A stretch of 64,000 nt of DNA from Clostridia bacterium (GTDB lineage Bacteria; Bacillota; Clostridia; Peptostreptococcales; Acidaminobacteraceae): contig JACUUV010000003.1 of NCBI GenBank assembly GCA_014859095.1, positions 62,001 through 126,000 of the forward strand. The letters are read 5' to 3'. Numbering within the stretch: position 1 is the first letter of the stretch; each line of letters opens with the position of its first letter. Position numbers and translations under genes: made by a program. Positions 19,869 to 29,222 of this stretch are shown here, in pieces. The notes under the pieces were generated by a model. The model was not told where the DNA came from. It did not search any database and was given only the letters and a program-made list of their open reading frames with translations.

Positions 19869-20434
19869 TAATCCCTCATCACCATCTGAGTTCTAAGCGC
19901 GTCGCTGGTGATTGGATTTTTTAGATGTTTCACAATTTCAAGTCCGAATTCCAAAGCGACACCCACACCTCTCGCAGTGATCAATTTACCGTCTGTCACA
20001 ACCGATTCAGAAACATGTACGTGATTCGGCAAATCTTTCTCATATCCAGGGTAACAGGTGAATTTTTTACCTTTCATAATGCCAAAGTGGGCGAGGACAA
20101 TTGGAGCCGCACAAATCGCCGCTATATATTTTCCATTCGCCTCTGCATTTTTCAGCCATTTCCCGACTTTGTCGTTTGCCTTCAGATTGTCGGTTCCAGG
20201 CATACCGCCAGGAAGTACAATGCATTCCAAATCATCAACTGAGCCCAAATCCTCAAAAACTCCATCCATTCCAACGTTTATACCATGTGAACCTTTTACG
20301 GTCATACTTTGGATGCCGATCATTTTCACATCAATCTTTGCACGCCTCAGCACGTCCACAGTTCCCAGTGCTTCAACCTCTTCAAAACCTTCTGCGAAAA
20401 AAACAACTACCATAACATGCTCCTTATTCTTCAA
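19868..20434 (-). CDS. DJ-1/PfpI family protein
   Basis: VVVFFAEGFEEVEALGTVDVLRRAKIDVKMIGI...IVLPGGMPGTDNLKAN...IAAICAAPIVLAHFG. Confidence 0.93.
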   Translation of the reverse strand: MKNKEHVMVVVFFAEGFEEVEALGTVDVLRRAKIDVKMIGIQSMTVKGSHGINVGMDGVFEDLGSVDDLECIVLPGGMPGTDNLKANDKVGKWLKNAEANGKYIAAICAAPIVLAHFGIMKGKKFTCYPGYEKDLPNHVHVSESVVTDGKLITARGVGVALEFGLEIVKHLKNPITSDALRTQMVMRD

Positions 20435-21228
20435 TAATCATATACTTTTGTATAATCGCCTGTACTTTTGTACATTCTCACATAAACTTTTGCTCCTGTC
20501 AAAGTGGCATCAACGGTCGAGTCGATGATGTACCAGTCGCCGTTGATGTAGATCTCGTTCCATGCATGATAACCATCCACGAATTTGGAATATCCTTTTA
20601 CAAGTCTGGTCGGTATTCCTTGACTCCTGTGGATGCTGGCGAAAAGGGCGCTATAGTCATAACAGATTCCCTTGAGATCCGCGTAAGTCTCATCAATGTT
20701 CGGAACATAATCCGCAGTGAGTGTCGGAATTTTATCATAGTCATAAGCGACATTTTTAACCACATAATCATATAGCGTTTTGATTCTGGTTTTTAAAAGC
20801 GAAGTCGGTTTGATCAGTTCTCTGCCAAAAACTATGGATTCGTTTTCTTCGTTCCAATTGACATTTTGAATGGAATTCAAATATACCACATTGGGATCCT
20901 TGAGATCTATGACGATTGTCTTTGAGGAGACGTAAGCATATTTGGTGCCCCCCACATTTTTGAGGAGTCCCACCTTGTAGCTTCCGTTACCCATTTGAAG
21001 CGGGAATGATTCTGTGACGCCATCCGCTTTGAAAGGGTAGGAGATTTTTTTGTCATCTTTCATGACCAATACTTTATACACGGCTGCATCTGCTTTTTTA
21101 TAGGTTATATGAACTACTCCCAGTTGCTTGTCCGAATCGTCTACGATAGGTTTGACCTCGGAATATCCGAAATCGCCAACGAGAAACATGCTCACCAAAA
21201 TCAGTAAAAATATACTTTTGCGCAACAT
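20431..21228 (-). CDS. Secreted transglutaminase-like (papain-fold) protein
   Basis: Signal-peptide-like MLRKSIFLLILVSMFLV; catalytic-triad motifs KGICYDYSALFA, DGYHAWNEIY, WYIIDSTVD. Confidence 0.85.
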   Translation of the reverse strand: MLRKSIFLLILVSMFLVGDFGYSEVKPIVDDSDKQLGVVHITYKKADAAVYKVLVMKDDKKISYPFKADGVTESFPLQMGNGSYKVGLLKNVGGTKYAYVSSKTIVIDLKDPNVVYLNSIQNVNWNEENESIVFGRELIKPTSLLKTRIKTLYDYVVKNVAYDYDKIPTLTADYVPNIDETYADLKGICYDYSALFASIHRSQGIPTRLVKGYSKFVDGYHAWNEIYINGDWYIIDSTVDATLTGAKVYVRMYKSTGDYTKVYDY

Positions 21229-21232
21229 GCCA

Positions 21233-22306
21233 TCACCTGCTTTCCTTATTATTGTCAAGATATCTTTTAATTGTATCATGATTGATACAATGAAGCAACG
21301 CGTCGTCAATGGTAATTAGTCCTTTATTTGCCAAACGAGCCAGACTTAAATCCATTCCCACCATACCGTCAGCTTTTCCAGAGTGTATGGCCGAATCGAT
21401 CTGATGAACGTTACCTTCTCTGACCATATTCCTTATCGCATGGTTCATGGTCATGATCTCAAATGCCGGTACTCTTCCCATTGCTTCAGAAGGAATCAAT
21501 TGTTGCGAGACGACACCTTGCAGAACTGTTGAAAGTTGTACCCGCACCTGCTGTTGCTGGTTGGGAGGAAACACATCTATGATGCGATCGATGGTTTTTG
21601 CTGCGCCAATGGTATGAAGTGTCGAGAACACAAGGTGTCCCGTTTCCGCTGCGGTCAGTGCGATCGCCATGGTCTCATAGTCTCTCATCTCACCGATCAG
21701 TATGACATCCGGAGCCTGCCTAAGTGCAGATCTTAGTGCATCGGCGTAACTTCTGGTATCAATTCCGATCTCCCTTTGATCGATAATGCTTTTATCGTGT
21801 TTATGGATGTATTCGATAGGATCCTCTAGTGTCAATATGTGACAAGCACGTTCTTTGTTGATCAAGTCAATGATGCACGAAAGTGTTGTGGATTTTCCAC
21901 TGCCGGTAGGTCCCGTGATCAAAACAAGACCTTTGGTCTTCTTTCTGATGTCGAGCACCAAATCGGGAATCATGAGCGCTTCCGGTTCCAGTTGCTCAAA
22001 CTTGAGCACTCTTATCGCTGCCGCATGGGATCCTCTTTGTGTGTATGCGTCAATTCTGAAGCGTCCCACACCCCTGAGTGAAAACGAGAAATCTTTTTCA
22101 CCATATGCCAGAAATTCTCCGTAATACTCATCTTTTGTGAAAAGAGATTTGACCAATCTCTCCGAGTCAACGGGCGCCAATTTCTCTTCTCCGCAAGTCA
22201 CGTGATTGCCATGAATTTTAAGTGTGGGCGGCACTCCGACAGTGATGAAAAGATCTGATGCGTTTTTTGTCACTGCTTGTTTCAGCAATTCTACAATGTC
22301 ATACAT
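21233..22306 (-). CDS. pilT: Type IV pilus retraction ATPase PilT
   Basis: GPTGSGKST Walker A, LEDPIEY, PDVILIGEMRD, TGHLVFSTLHT. Confidence 0.94.
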   Translation of the reverse strand: MYDIVELLKQAVTKNASDLFITVGVPPTLKIHGNHVTCGEEKLAPVDSERLVKSLFTKDEYYGEFLAYGEKDFSFSLRGVGRFRIDAYTQRGSHAAAIRVLKFEQLEPEALMIPDLVLDIRKKTKGLVLITGPTGSGKSTTLSCIIDLINKERACHILTLEDPIEYIHKHDKSIIDQREIGIDTRSYADALRSALRQAPDVILIGEMRDYETMAIALTAAETGHLVFSTLHTIGAAKTIDRIIDVFPPNQQQQVRVQLSTVLQGVVSQQLIPSEAMGRVPAFEIMTMNHAIRNMVREGNVHQIDSAIHSGKADGMVGMDLSLARLANKGLITIDDALLHCINHDTIKRYLDNNKESR

Positions 22307-22308
22307 AT

Positions 22309-22920
22309 CTATTTTCCCCCTGGATCAGTAAATTCCAATACCTCGTCATATTCAAACACCTCAGGAATCTCTCTCCACTCCATAAGTGCGATTTCCCTCT
22401 CGTCAATCTGAAGACGTGTCCAAAAATGACGGTTGTCTTCTGAAGTCGAAACGAAAGCCAAAGACCCTTCGGACCCCAGATCCAACTCATATTCAATATC
22501 CATTAGCGAAAATGAATCCATCAAGTTTTTTTCAAAAATCCAAGCCCTGATTTCATCTATAAATGCCTCCTCTTGTTCGGATACCAACCATTTCTTATAG
22601 ACTTCATCTTGCCAAGGATAATCAAAACCTTGAGGGGAAGGTTCTTTGTATCTCATCTCCTCTATATATTCATCGGCAAAATCGGCCGAATGGATTATAT
22701 GAGTTTCAACTTCTGCCAAATGATATCTCGCCAAACTTTCAAGTTTATAAAAAGCCTGTGTCCATTCGGCGTTTTTTCTGGATATTTTCAGATTGGAATA
22801 AGACGTCATCATGGCAAGCACGCCAAACGTGATCAGCATCAAAAGTACCATGATGACCAGAACCGACGAGCTCCCCCTTTGTTCGTTCTTATCAATAATA
22901 GATTTCCATTTCAAGTTCAT
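22309..22920 (-). CDS. Putative PilX-like minor pilus component
   Basis: N-terminal basic segment then GSSSVLVIMVLLMLITFGVLAMMTSYSNL; position inside pilus cluster. Confidence 0.55.
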   Translation of the reverse strand: MNLKWKSIIDKNEQRGSSSVLVIMVLLMLITFGVLAMMTSYSNLKISRKNAEWTQAFYKLESLARYHLAEVETHIIHSADFADEYIEEMRYKEPSPQGFDYPWQDEVYKKWLVSEQEEAFIDEIRAWIFEKNLMDSFSLMDIEYELDLGSEGSLAFVSTSEDNRHFWTRLQIDEREIALMEWREIPEVFEYDEVLEFTDPGGK

Positions 22921-23350
22921 ACAGCACCGACTCCTTAACACGATCCGACGGATCCGTTTTTATGACCTTCAATTGATAATTCGTTACAACATAATTAAAT
23001 GTTGACACATCCTGTTTGCTTACGATGACTTTATAATTCGGTGCACTCTCGGTCACAGGAATGGTTTTCCACGCCCCGTCATAATGCAGCGTCATCACTG
23101 AAGCATCGTTCTTATCCTCGAAATCCGCATGCTCGAAGCCTCTTTGTCCACCTAATGTTTCAAACGACTGGACAGTCTGGATCCTTTCAAATATGGATTC
23201 GGCGACAATAACACTCCGGTCCAGCTCCCTGGCGTTTTCATTCAGATTTCTCGCTGTCGAGAACATTTGAAGGACAAACACCGAAAGAATGGAAAAAACC
23301 GCAATGGACAGCAGGATCTCCACCAATGAAAAACCTTTTTTTCTTTTCAT
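22892..23350 (-). CDS. Prepilin-type N-terminal cleavage/methylation domain protein (PilV-like)
   Basis: MKRKKGFSLVEILLSIAVFSILSVFVLQM prepilin motif. Confidence 0.88.
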   Translation of the reverse strand: MKRKKGFSLVEILLSIAVFSILSVFVLQMFSTARNLNENARELDRSVIVAESIFERIQTVQSFETLGGQRGFEHADFEDKNDASVMTLHYDGAWKTIPVTESAPNYKVIVSKQDVSTFNYVVTNYQLKVIKTDPSDRVKESVLYELEMEIYY

Positions 23351-23364
23351 GTCAAAGCCTCCCG

Positions 23365-23868
23365 CTACCGATCCGACATCAATGCAACCCAAAACAGTTG
23401 TGATTCCGATCCTTCTTTAAACAGTTCTATGCCAATGACACCCTCTTCATCATCTATCAATTCCATTTGATCGATCTCAGCAATTACGAAAGCATAATCG
23501 CCATCAAATGCCACGCCTGCGGGAATCATGACTTCTTTCAAAAATCCATCAGCCACATAGATCCATGTCTCATAGATTTCTCCGGATAAATCCTCGGAAA
23601 TCTTAATGGCAACACCAGGTTCAGTGTCTTGAGATATCAACACCACAGCCCCTGACCTATCATTTTGCCTGAGTTTTGTCGTCAGATATGAGGATGCGAT
23701 TCTAAACTCAGTATCGATTGCCTTTTCATTCACCAAACGCTCATAGGATCCTGCGCTGGAAGCGGTCAAAGTGAGTAGGGCTGTTCCGAATATCAGAAGC
23801 AGCAACATTCCGACCGCCATTTCAACAAGACTGTATCCTTTTTCATTGCCTTTCAGTTTTTTTAGCAT
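23365..23868 (-). CDS. Prepilin-type N-terminal domain protein (PilW-like)
   Basis: MLKKLKGNEKGYSLVEMAVGMLLLLIFGTALL prepilin motif; the longer ORF start extends into the upstream gene. Confidence 0.82.
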   Translation of the reverse strand: MLKKLKGNEKGYSLVEMAVGMLLLLIFGTALLTLTASSAGSYERLVNEKAIDTEFRIASSYLTTKLRQNDRSGAVVLISQDTEPGVAIKISEDLSGEIYETWIYVADGFLKEVMIPAGVAFDGDYAFVIAEIDQMELIDDEEGVIGIELFKEGSESQLFWVALMSDR

Positions 23869-23875
23869 GACAAAC

Positions 23876-24181
23876 CTACCATTTCTTATAGACCGCAATG
23901 ACCGGAAGTATATTGGACGCCACGATTTCATAATGATAAAAATATGCATCTTTGTTGACAACCAGACCGTAATGTTCCGCCAGATAATCGATATCGGGCG
24001 GATAGCTGCCCTCGATCGCATAACACTGAACAGCCGCTTTTGTTACCGCTGTTTCAAGCGCCTGAATTCTCTCGTTTTCAGAATAGTTGTCAAACCTGCT
24101 GACGCCTATGAAGGATTGTATGAAAATCACACCCACAATAATCAAAAGTAAAGTGAATGCGATTTTATTCAGTTTACTCAT
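23876..24181 (-). CDS. Pilin-like small membrane protein lacking a canonical prepilin site
   Basis: One N-terminal TM (KIAFTLLLIIVGVIFIQSF) then pilin-like AVTKAAVQCYAIEGSYPPDIDYLAEHYGL. Confidence 0.65.
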   Translation of the reverse strand: MSKLNKIAFTLLLIIVGVIFIQSFIGVSRFDNYSENERIQALETAVTKAAVQCYAIEGSYPPDIDYLAEHYGLVVNKDAYFYHYEIVASNILPVIAVYKKW

Positions 24182-24193
24182 ATCCGCTCCTCA

Positions 24194-25258
24194 CTAACCT
24201 ATGGAAGACATTATGTTGATGAGTGGCAACATCACGAGGAGCATGATGGCTCCAACCACAACTGACAAGATAATCACAAGTGCGGGTTCTATGGATGCCG
24301 AGATCTTTTGAAGTTTTCTCGTCAGCTCCTTGTCGTAAATTCCTGCAATTCGATCCAAAGTCTGATCGAGTGATCCGGTTTTCCTTCCGATTCTCATCAT
24401 CTTCAAAAAAAGTTCGGGAAACACGCCTATATCCTTAAGGGCAGTTTCATAATCCTCACCTTTTTCCACAGAGGTCAGACTTTCTTTGAGTGCACTGGAG
24501 ATATGCTCGTTATCCACCAATGGAATGATCATCTCAAAAGACTTGTCGATGTCCATTCCGCTATGGACCAACATGGACAACGCTTTTGCGAATTTGATCG
24601 TCACAGACAATTTGTACAGCTGTTTGACAATCGGAAGATTGAGCAACCATCTGTCACGACGCGTTTTTTGTGCATTCGTGTTGAATACGACCCCGATAAA
24701 AATCAATGCAAGACCGACCAGTCCAAGAATGATGAAAATTCCACTTTGAAGCCACATGCTGATATTCAATATCGCCTGACTGGCACCTGGAACAGTCCCT
24801 CCCACAGAAAGTAATATATCGTGAAATATCGGAAGAATCTTCACGACCAAAAGCAAGATGACTCCTGTCATCAAGGCAATCAAAATAATCGGATAAGTCA
24901 GTGCGCTTTTGACCTTTTGTTTGATTTGGTCACTTTGCTCGTAATAATCGGAAAGTCTCTCAAAGACTTCCGGCAACTTTCCTGACGTCTCCGCAATCCT
25001 TATCATTTCTACGGTATAGACCGGAAAAACGGATTGTCTTGAGAATGCTTCGGAAAGCAAAAATCCCTCTTCGACATCGCCTGCGATTGAGGTCGAATAC
25101 GCTTTCATCTTTTCATCGATCACATCTTCAGCCAGCAAATGAATGGCTTCCAAATAGGGAATCCCAGATTTTAACACCACAGAATATTGGTAACAAAAGA
25201 GAGCCAGATCAGAATGCTTGATCACTTTATTATTTTCCATATCTACCACCTTATTCAA
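24194..25258 (-). CDS. pilC: Type II secretion system F / PilC family protein
   Basis: LALFCYQYSVVLKSGIPYLEAIHLLA...MIRIAETSGKLPEVFERLSDYYEQSDQIKQKVKSALTYPIIL...MMRIGRKTGSLDQTL. Confidence 0.92.
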   Translation of the reverse strand: MNKVVDMENNKVIKHSDLALFCYQYSVVLKSGIPYLEAIHLLAEDVIDEKMKAYSTSIAGDVEEGFLLSEAFSRQSVFPVYTVEMIRIAETSGKLPEVFERLSDYYEQSDQIKQKVKSALTYPIILIALMTGVILLLVVKILPIFHDILLSVGGTVPGASQAILNISMWLQSGIFIILGLVGLALIFIGVVFNTNAQKTRRDRWLLNLPIVKQLYKLSVTIKFAKALSMLVHSGMDIDKSFEMIIPLVDNEHISSALKESLTSVEKGEDYETALKDIGVFPELFLKMMRIGRKTGSLDQTLDRIAGIYDKELTRKLQKISASIEPALVIILSVVVGAIMLLVMLPLINIMSSIG

Positions 25259-25307
25259 GTTGAAATCTCATTTTCTACTTCATACCCATTTTGAGATACT
25301 GATAATC

Positions 25308-26642
25308 TCATGGTTTGGCATACTTTGTTCGCTCAAGATAGGCTTTTATGACTTTTTCGTGCCCGTTTTCAGATGGACTGTAATATCTTTTTTCAGAGAT
25401 TCGATCGGGCAGATATTGCTGTTTGACGTAGTTTTTATCAAAATCATGTGGATATCTGTATCTTTCCATTTTATCAGTGGCGCCATATTGTCTCTCAAGT
25501 TTGAGCGATGTCCCATCCTTGAGATAATAAGGCATTGTACCGGTTTCCATGGTGGCGATATCGTTCATGACCTCGTTGATGCCCATATAGGACGCATTGG
25601 ATTTTGGGGCGGTGGCCACATATGAAGCCGCTTGTGCGAGCAGTATCCTGCCTTCAGGCATCCCTATGAAATCCACAGCCTGTGCGGCGCTGTTCGCCAC
25701 AACCAAAGCCATCGGATCTGCGTTGCCTACATCTTCAGATGCGCAAATGACAATCCTTCTTGCAATGAATCTCGGATCTTCTCCACCGTAAATCATCTTG
25801 CCGAGATAAAACAGTGCGGCGTCCGGATCGGATCCACGCATGCTTTTGATGAATGCCGAGGTGATGTCATAGTGGTTGTCTCCGCCCTTGTCATAGGGTG
25901 TATGCTTCATCTGCATGCACTCGTCGACATCGTCAAAAGTGATGACGAGCTCCTCTGAAAGGTCTGCTTTTGAAAGAACTGATAGTTCGAGAATATTGAG
26001 GGCTCGTCTGGCATCACCTGATGACATTTCTGCGATATATAGAAGAACTTCCTCAGATATCTTGACACTCAAACCTCCGAGACCTTTTTGATCATCCTTT
26101 AAAGCCCGAAGCATGATACTCATAAGGTTGTCCACCGTCAGCTTCTCCATCCTGAAGACAGATGATCTGGAGATCAAAGCACCATTCACTTCAAAATACG
26201 GATTTTCTGTTGTCGCTCCAATAAGTATGATGGTCCCATCCTCGACAAATGGAAGCAAAGCATCTTGTTGGCTTTTGTTGAATCTATGGATCTCATCTAT
26301 AAAAAGGAGCGTCCTCTTTTGATACATTGCCAAATTGTCTTTTGCGACCTGAACCATCTCGCGGATGTCTTTGACGCCAGCTGTGACAGCATTGAGGCTC
26401 ATAAAGGCGGCCTCTGTGGTCTTGGCGATGATTTTGGCCAGTGACGTCTTGCCACTGCCTGGAGGACCATATAGTAGTATGGAACCCAAACGGTCTGTTT
26501 TGATGAGCTTGGTCAACAATTTTTCACTACCCAAGATTTTTTCTTGTCCGAAAAAGTCATCCAATGACTCCGGTTTCATTCGCTCAGCAAGGGGAGCTTG
26601 ATTCTCAAGTTGTTTTTGAGCGAGCATTTCAAACATATCCAT
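25308..26642 (-). CDS. rarA: Replication-associated recombination protein A (MgsA/RarA AAA+ ATPase)
   Basis: [22 protein letters not shown]...[18 protein letters not shown]...[19 protein letters not shown]. Confidence 0.95.
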   Translation of the reverse strand: MDMFEMLAQKQLENQAPLAERMKPESLDDFFGQEKILGSEKLLTKLIKTDRLGSILLYGPPGSGKTSLAKIIAKTTEAAFMSLNAVTAGVKDIREMVQVAKDNLAMYQKRTLLFIDEIHRFNKSQQDALLPFVEDGTIILIGATTENPYFEVNGALISRSSVFRMEKLTVDNLMSIMLRALKDDQKGLGGLSVKISEEVLLYIAEMSSGDARRALNILELSVLSKADLSEELVITFDDVDECMQMKHTPYDKGGDNHYDITSAFIKSMRGSDPDAALFYLGKMIYGGEDPRFIARRIVICASEDVGNADPMALVVANSAAQAVDFIGMPEGRILLAQAASYVATAPKSNASYMGINEVMNDIATMETGTMPYYLKDGTSLKLERQYGATDKMERYRYPHDFDKNYVKQQYLPDRISEKRYYSPSENGHEKVIKAYLERTKYAKP

Positions 26643-26646
26643 AATA

Positions 26647-27297
26647 TTACGCCTCTTCCATTTGTATCAAAATCAAATCCAGCATACTGCTTACCGCAGC
26701 AACAGTTTGATCTTTGTCACCATTTATTATGGCATCCACATATTTCGAATAATAATCTTTGACAGATGAGTTGTACTGAACCTGAAATTCACCAATCAGA
26801 CGGCGCAATCCATCATCGACTATTTTCGCCATTCTGTACCCAAATTGCATTTCCAGTTTTAAAAAAATGGTCTCACTAACATCACACATTTTAAAAATAA
26901 GCTGATTCACGGTCAATATGTTGTGATTTTCAATCCAGCTTGATCTTTCTTCTTTACCAAAAAGATGTAAGTGATCGACCGCATCCGCATGAACACGCTT
27001 TGCCCATTTTATAACTTCCCTTTTTTCGCCTGCAATCAATATATAATCAAGTCCGAGTGGATCCGTGCTGAGTCCTGGCGTATGAGAGACAAAGGTGCCT
27101 ATGCCTCGCCTTACCTCGAGGACATTTTGGCTGATCAATATCTTGATTGCCTCCCTCAGGGTGGCTCTTGAAATGCCGAGCTCTTCTGAGAGTTCCATTT
27201 CGTTGGGCATCTGGTCTCCAATTTTGTAAAACCCTCCCACTATGGATTTTCCGATGTTTTCAGCGATTTTTTCAGACAAAATTTGTTTCTGGACCAT
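26647..27297 (-). CDS. GntR/FadR family transcriptional regulator
   Basis: GGFYKIGDQMPNEMELSEELGISRATLREAIKILISQNVLEVRRGIGTFV plus FCD-like C-terminus. Confidence 0.92.
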   Translation of the reverse strand: MVQKQILSEKIAENIGKSIVGGFYKIGDQMPNEMELSEELGISRATLREAIKILISQNVLEVRRGIGTFVSHTPGLSTDPLGLDYILIAGEKREVIKWAKRVHADAVDHLHLFGKEERSSWIENHNILTVNQLIFKMCDVSETIFLKLEMQFGYRMAKIVDDGLRRLIGEFQVQYNSSVKDYYSKYVDAIINGDKDQTVAAVSSMLDLILIQMEEA

Positions 27298-27432
27298 ACT
27301 CCACCTTCTTCTTTCCTTATTTGACCAAAAGCCATAAAGATTTCACGAATAAATGCCGATAAACTTAAATGCAAGGATGCAACTTAGAAGTTCACTTCAT
27401 TTTATCACGTTTGTCTTCAAGGAGGAATACTT

Positions 27433-28014
27433 ATGGACATAAAACAACTTGGCAAATCTATGGAACATGCGAACATTCAGCCACATTCAAATTCAGCCCA
27501 CAATCGGTTCGGTGGAGTCCAAAACGAATCACAGGTGAATGCACCTGTCGATGAACTCACTTTGGGCAACAAAGGACAGGAAGATTTCGGCACATATAAA
27601 ATCGACACCAAAAAACTCGCACAAATCAAACAGGAATTCCATAAAAATACCGAATCATTCAGGGTCATGGTCAGATCCATGATCGAAAAGCAAGGCGGTA
27701 ATGTTGGTGAAATACTTAAAGCACTGGCAAATGGTGAGGAAGTCACTATTACAGTCGATGCTGAAACCAAACAAAGCGCTCAGGAAGCCATATCCGAAGA
27801 CGGCTATTGGGGCGTGAACCAAACATCTGAACGAATTCTGGAGTTTGCAAAAACGATATCAGGAGGCGACAAATCCAAAATAGATCCCTTGATCAATGCT
27901 TTCAAAGAAGGTTTTGAGGCTGCGAAAGAGGCGTTTGGAGGTACACTTCCAGAAATATCACAGAAGACTTTTGACAAGGTCATGGAAGGCTTCGAGGCTT
28001 GGAAAGCGGAATAA
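27433..28014 (+). CDS. Conserved-looking hypothetical protein
   Basis: Intact 193-aa ORF with GGAGG RBS (aaggaggaatacttATG); SEDGYWGVNQTSERILEFAKTISGGD...GFEAAKEAFGGTLPEISQKTFDKVMEGFEAW. Confidence 0.75.
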   Translation: MDIKQLGKSMEHANIQPHSNSAHNRFGGVQNESQVNAPVDELTLGNKGQEDFGTYKIDTKKLAQIKQEFHKNTESFRVMVRSMIEKQGGNVGEILKALANGEEVTITVDAETKQSAQEAISEDGYWGVNQTSERILEFAKTISGGDKSKIDPLINAFKEGFEAAKEAFGGTLPEISQKTFDKVMEGFEAWKAE

Positions 28015-28024
28015 TTCAAAGGAA

Positions 28025-28123
28025 AAACAAATGGGGACAGGTCCAAATTGGTGAAAATGGGGACGGGTCTGAATTGGTATCTAGCTTTGCTAGGTACCAA
28101 TTTGGACCTGTCCCCATTTGTTT
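28025..28123. repeat. REP/RAYT-like palindromic repeat (GGGGACAGGTC type), copy 1
   Basis: 28-bp perfect inverted repeat AAACAAATGGGGACAGGTCCAAATTGGT (28025-28052) / ACCAATTTGGACCTGTCCCCATTTGTTT (28096-28123), with a second, imperfect 5' arm and the loop AGCTTTGCTA. Confidence 0.85.
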
Positions 28124-28137
28124 AACATTTATTTTCA

Positions 28138-29208
28138 TTATTCAGATTTCACCTTCACAGGAAACAACATTTTAACTGCGAACTGCTTATCGTTTTCATA
28201 AAACTTTACTTTGCCTCCGACGCTTTGAACCACATGCTGGACAAATTTGCCTTGGCTTTCAACTGTGCTTTTGAACGACTCTGTGACCTCGCATTCCACT
28301 TCAAGCATCACGACCACAATATTTTTATCGGGGTGTTGTTTTATGAATATCTTGACCGGTTTTGATTCCTTGGATATGATCCAATCCAGTATATCTGTGA
28401 ACACATTGGTCAACAGCTTGAAGTTGTCCATGAACATAATTTCTTGCGATGTTTCCTCGACTTCGACCAATACATCGTTGCAGCCGATCTCACTCAGCCT
28501 TTTTTGTAGCGCATGTTTGATATCGTAGATATCAAACGCTTTAAACACTTGCTTTCCAAAATCGAAAATCCGATTCAGATAATACACTCTATTCTTGACT
28601 TGTTCCAAAGTCTTTTTCTTCATCTCTTCAAATCGGTCGTCTTCCTGAAGCGCATTGATTTCCTGCAGCGTCAACAGATTATGATAATTGTAGGCTTTGA
28701 TGAGCTCTTCATAAAGGCGTGACATATAGTCCGATTTCTCGTAACTTTCCACCAACATCTTGTTGAATATCTTGTTTTTTTGTTCTTGGGACCTGAAACT
28801 GTCTCCCATGATTTTTCTTTCTTCATAGATTTCAATCGCTTCCCTGAGGTAGACCTTGATCTCATTTTCTATGTCCCAAGGTTTTGTCAAAAACTTATAG
28901 ATATCGACTTTGTTGACCGTCGCTAAAATCTGAGGCATTTGCGTATAGCCGGTGAGCACCAGCTTGACTGTATCAGGACTGATCTCATTGATCTTGTCGA
29001 GCAATTCAAGACCTGTCATTCCAGGCATTCTCATATCTGTCAGAACAACACTGATCTCACCTTCCTCTGAAAACACCTGAAGTGCGTCAGCACCAGAGCT
29101 GGCGAATCGCATTTTATACGGCTCGTTTCTCAAATCCCGTTTCAGAGCCTTGAGTATGTTCATTTCATCATCTACAATCAATACAGTATACTTCTCATAA
29201 TCAACCAT
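28138..29208 (-). CDS. Response regulator with unusual, possibly degenerate HATPase-like C-terminal domain
   Basis: REC: YTVLIVDDEMNILKALKRDL...VVLTDMRMPGMTGLELL...FLTKPWDIE; C-terminus DNFKLLTNVFTDILDWI...VQHVVQSVGGKVKFYENDKQFAVKMLFPV. Confidence 0.8.
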   Translation of the reverse strand: MVDYEKYTVLIVDDEMNILKALKRDLRNEPYKMRFASSGADALQVFSEEGEISVVLTDMRMPGMTGLELLDKINEISPDTVKLVLTGYTQMPQILATVNKVDIYKFLTKPWDIENEIKVYLREAIEIYEERKIMGDSFRSQEQKNKIFNKMLVESYEKSDYMSRLYEELIKAYNYHNLLTLQEINALQEDDRFEEMKKKTLEQVKNRVYYLNRIFDFGKQVFKAFDIYDIKHALQKRLSEIGCNDVLVEVEETSQEIMFMDNFKLLTNVFTDILDWIISKESKPVKIFIKQHPDKNIVVVMLEVECEVTESFKSTVESQGKFVQHVVQSVGGKVKFYENDKQFAVKMLFPVKVKSE

Positions 29209-29222
29209 AATTCACCTTCCGA

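Noticed and set aside
22309-25258. Pilus cluster considered as a competence (comG) operon
   Set aside because: No ComGA/PilB ATPase or ComGC-type major pseudopilin present, and PilT is adjacent; better described as a partial type IV pilus-like locus
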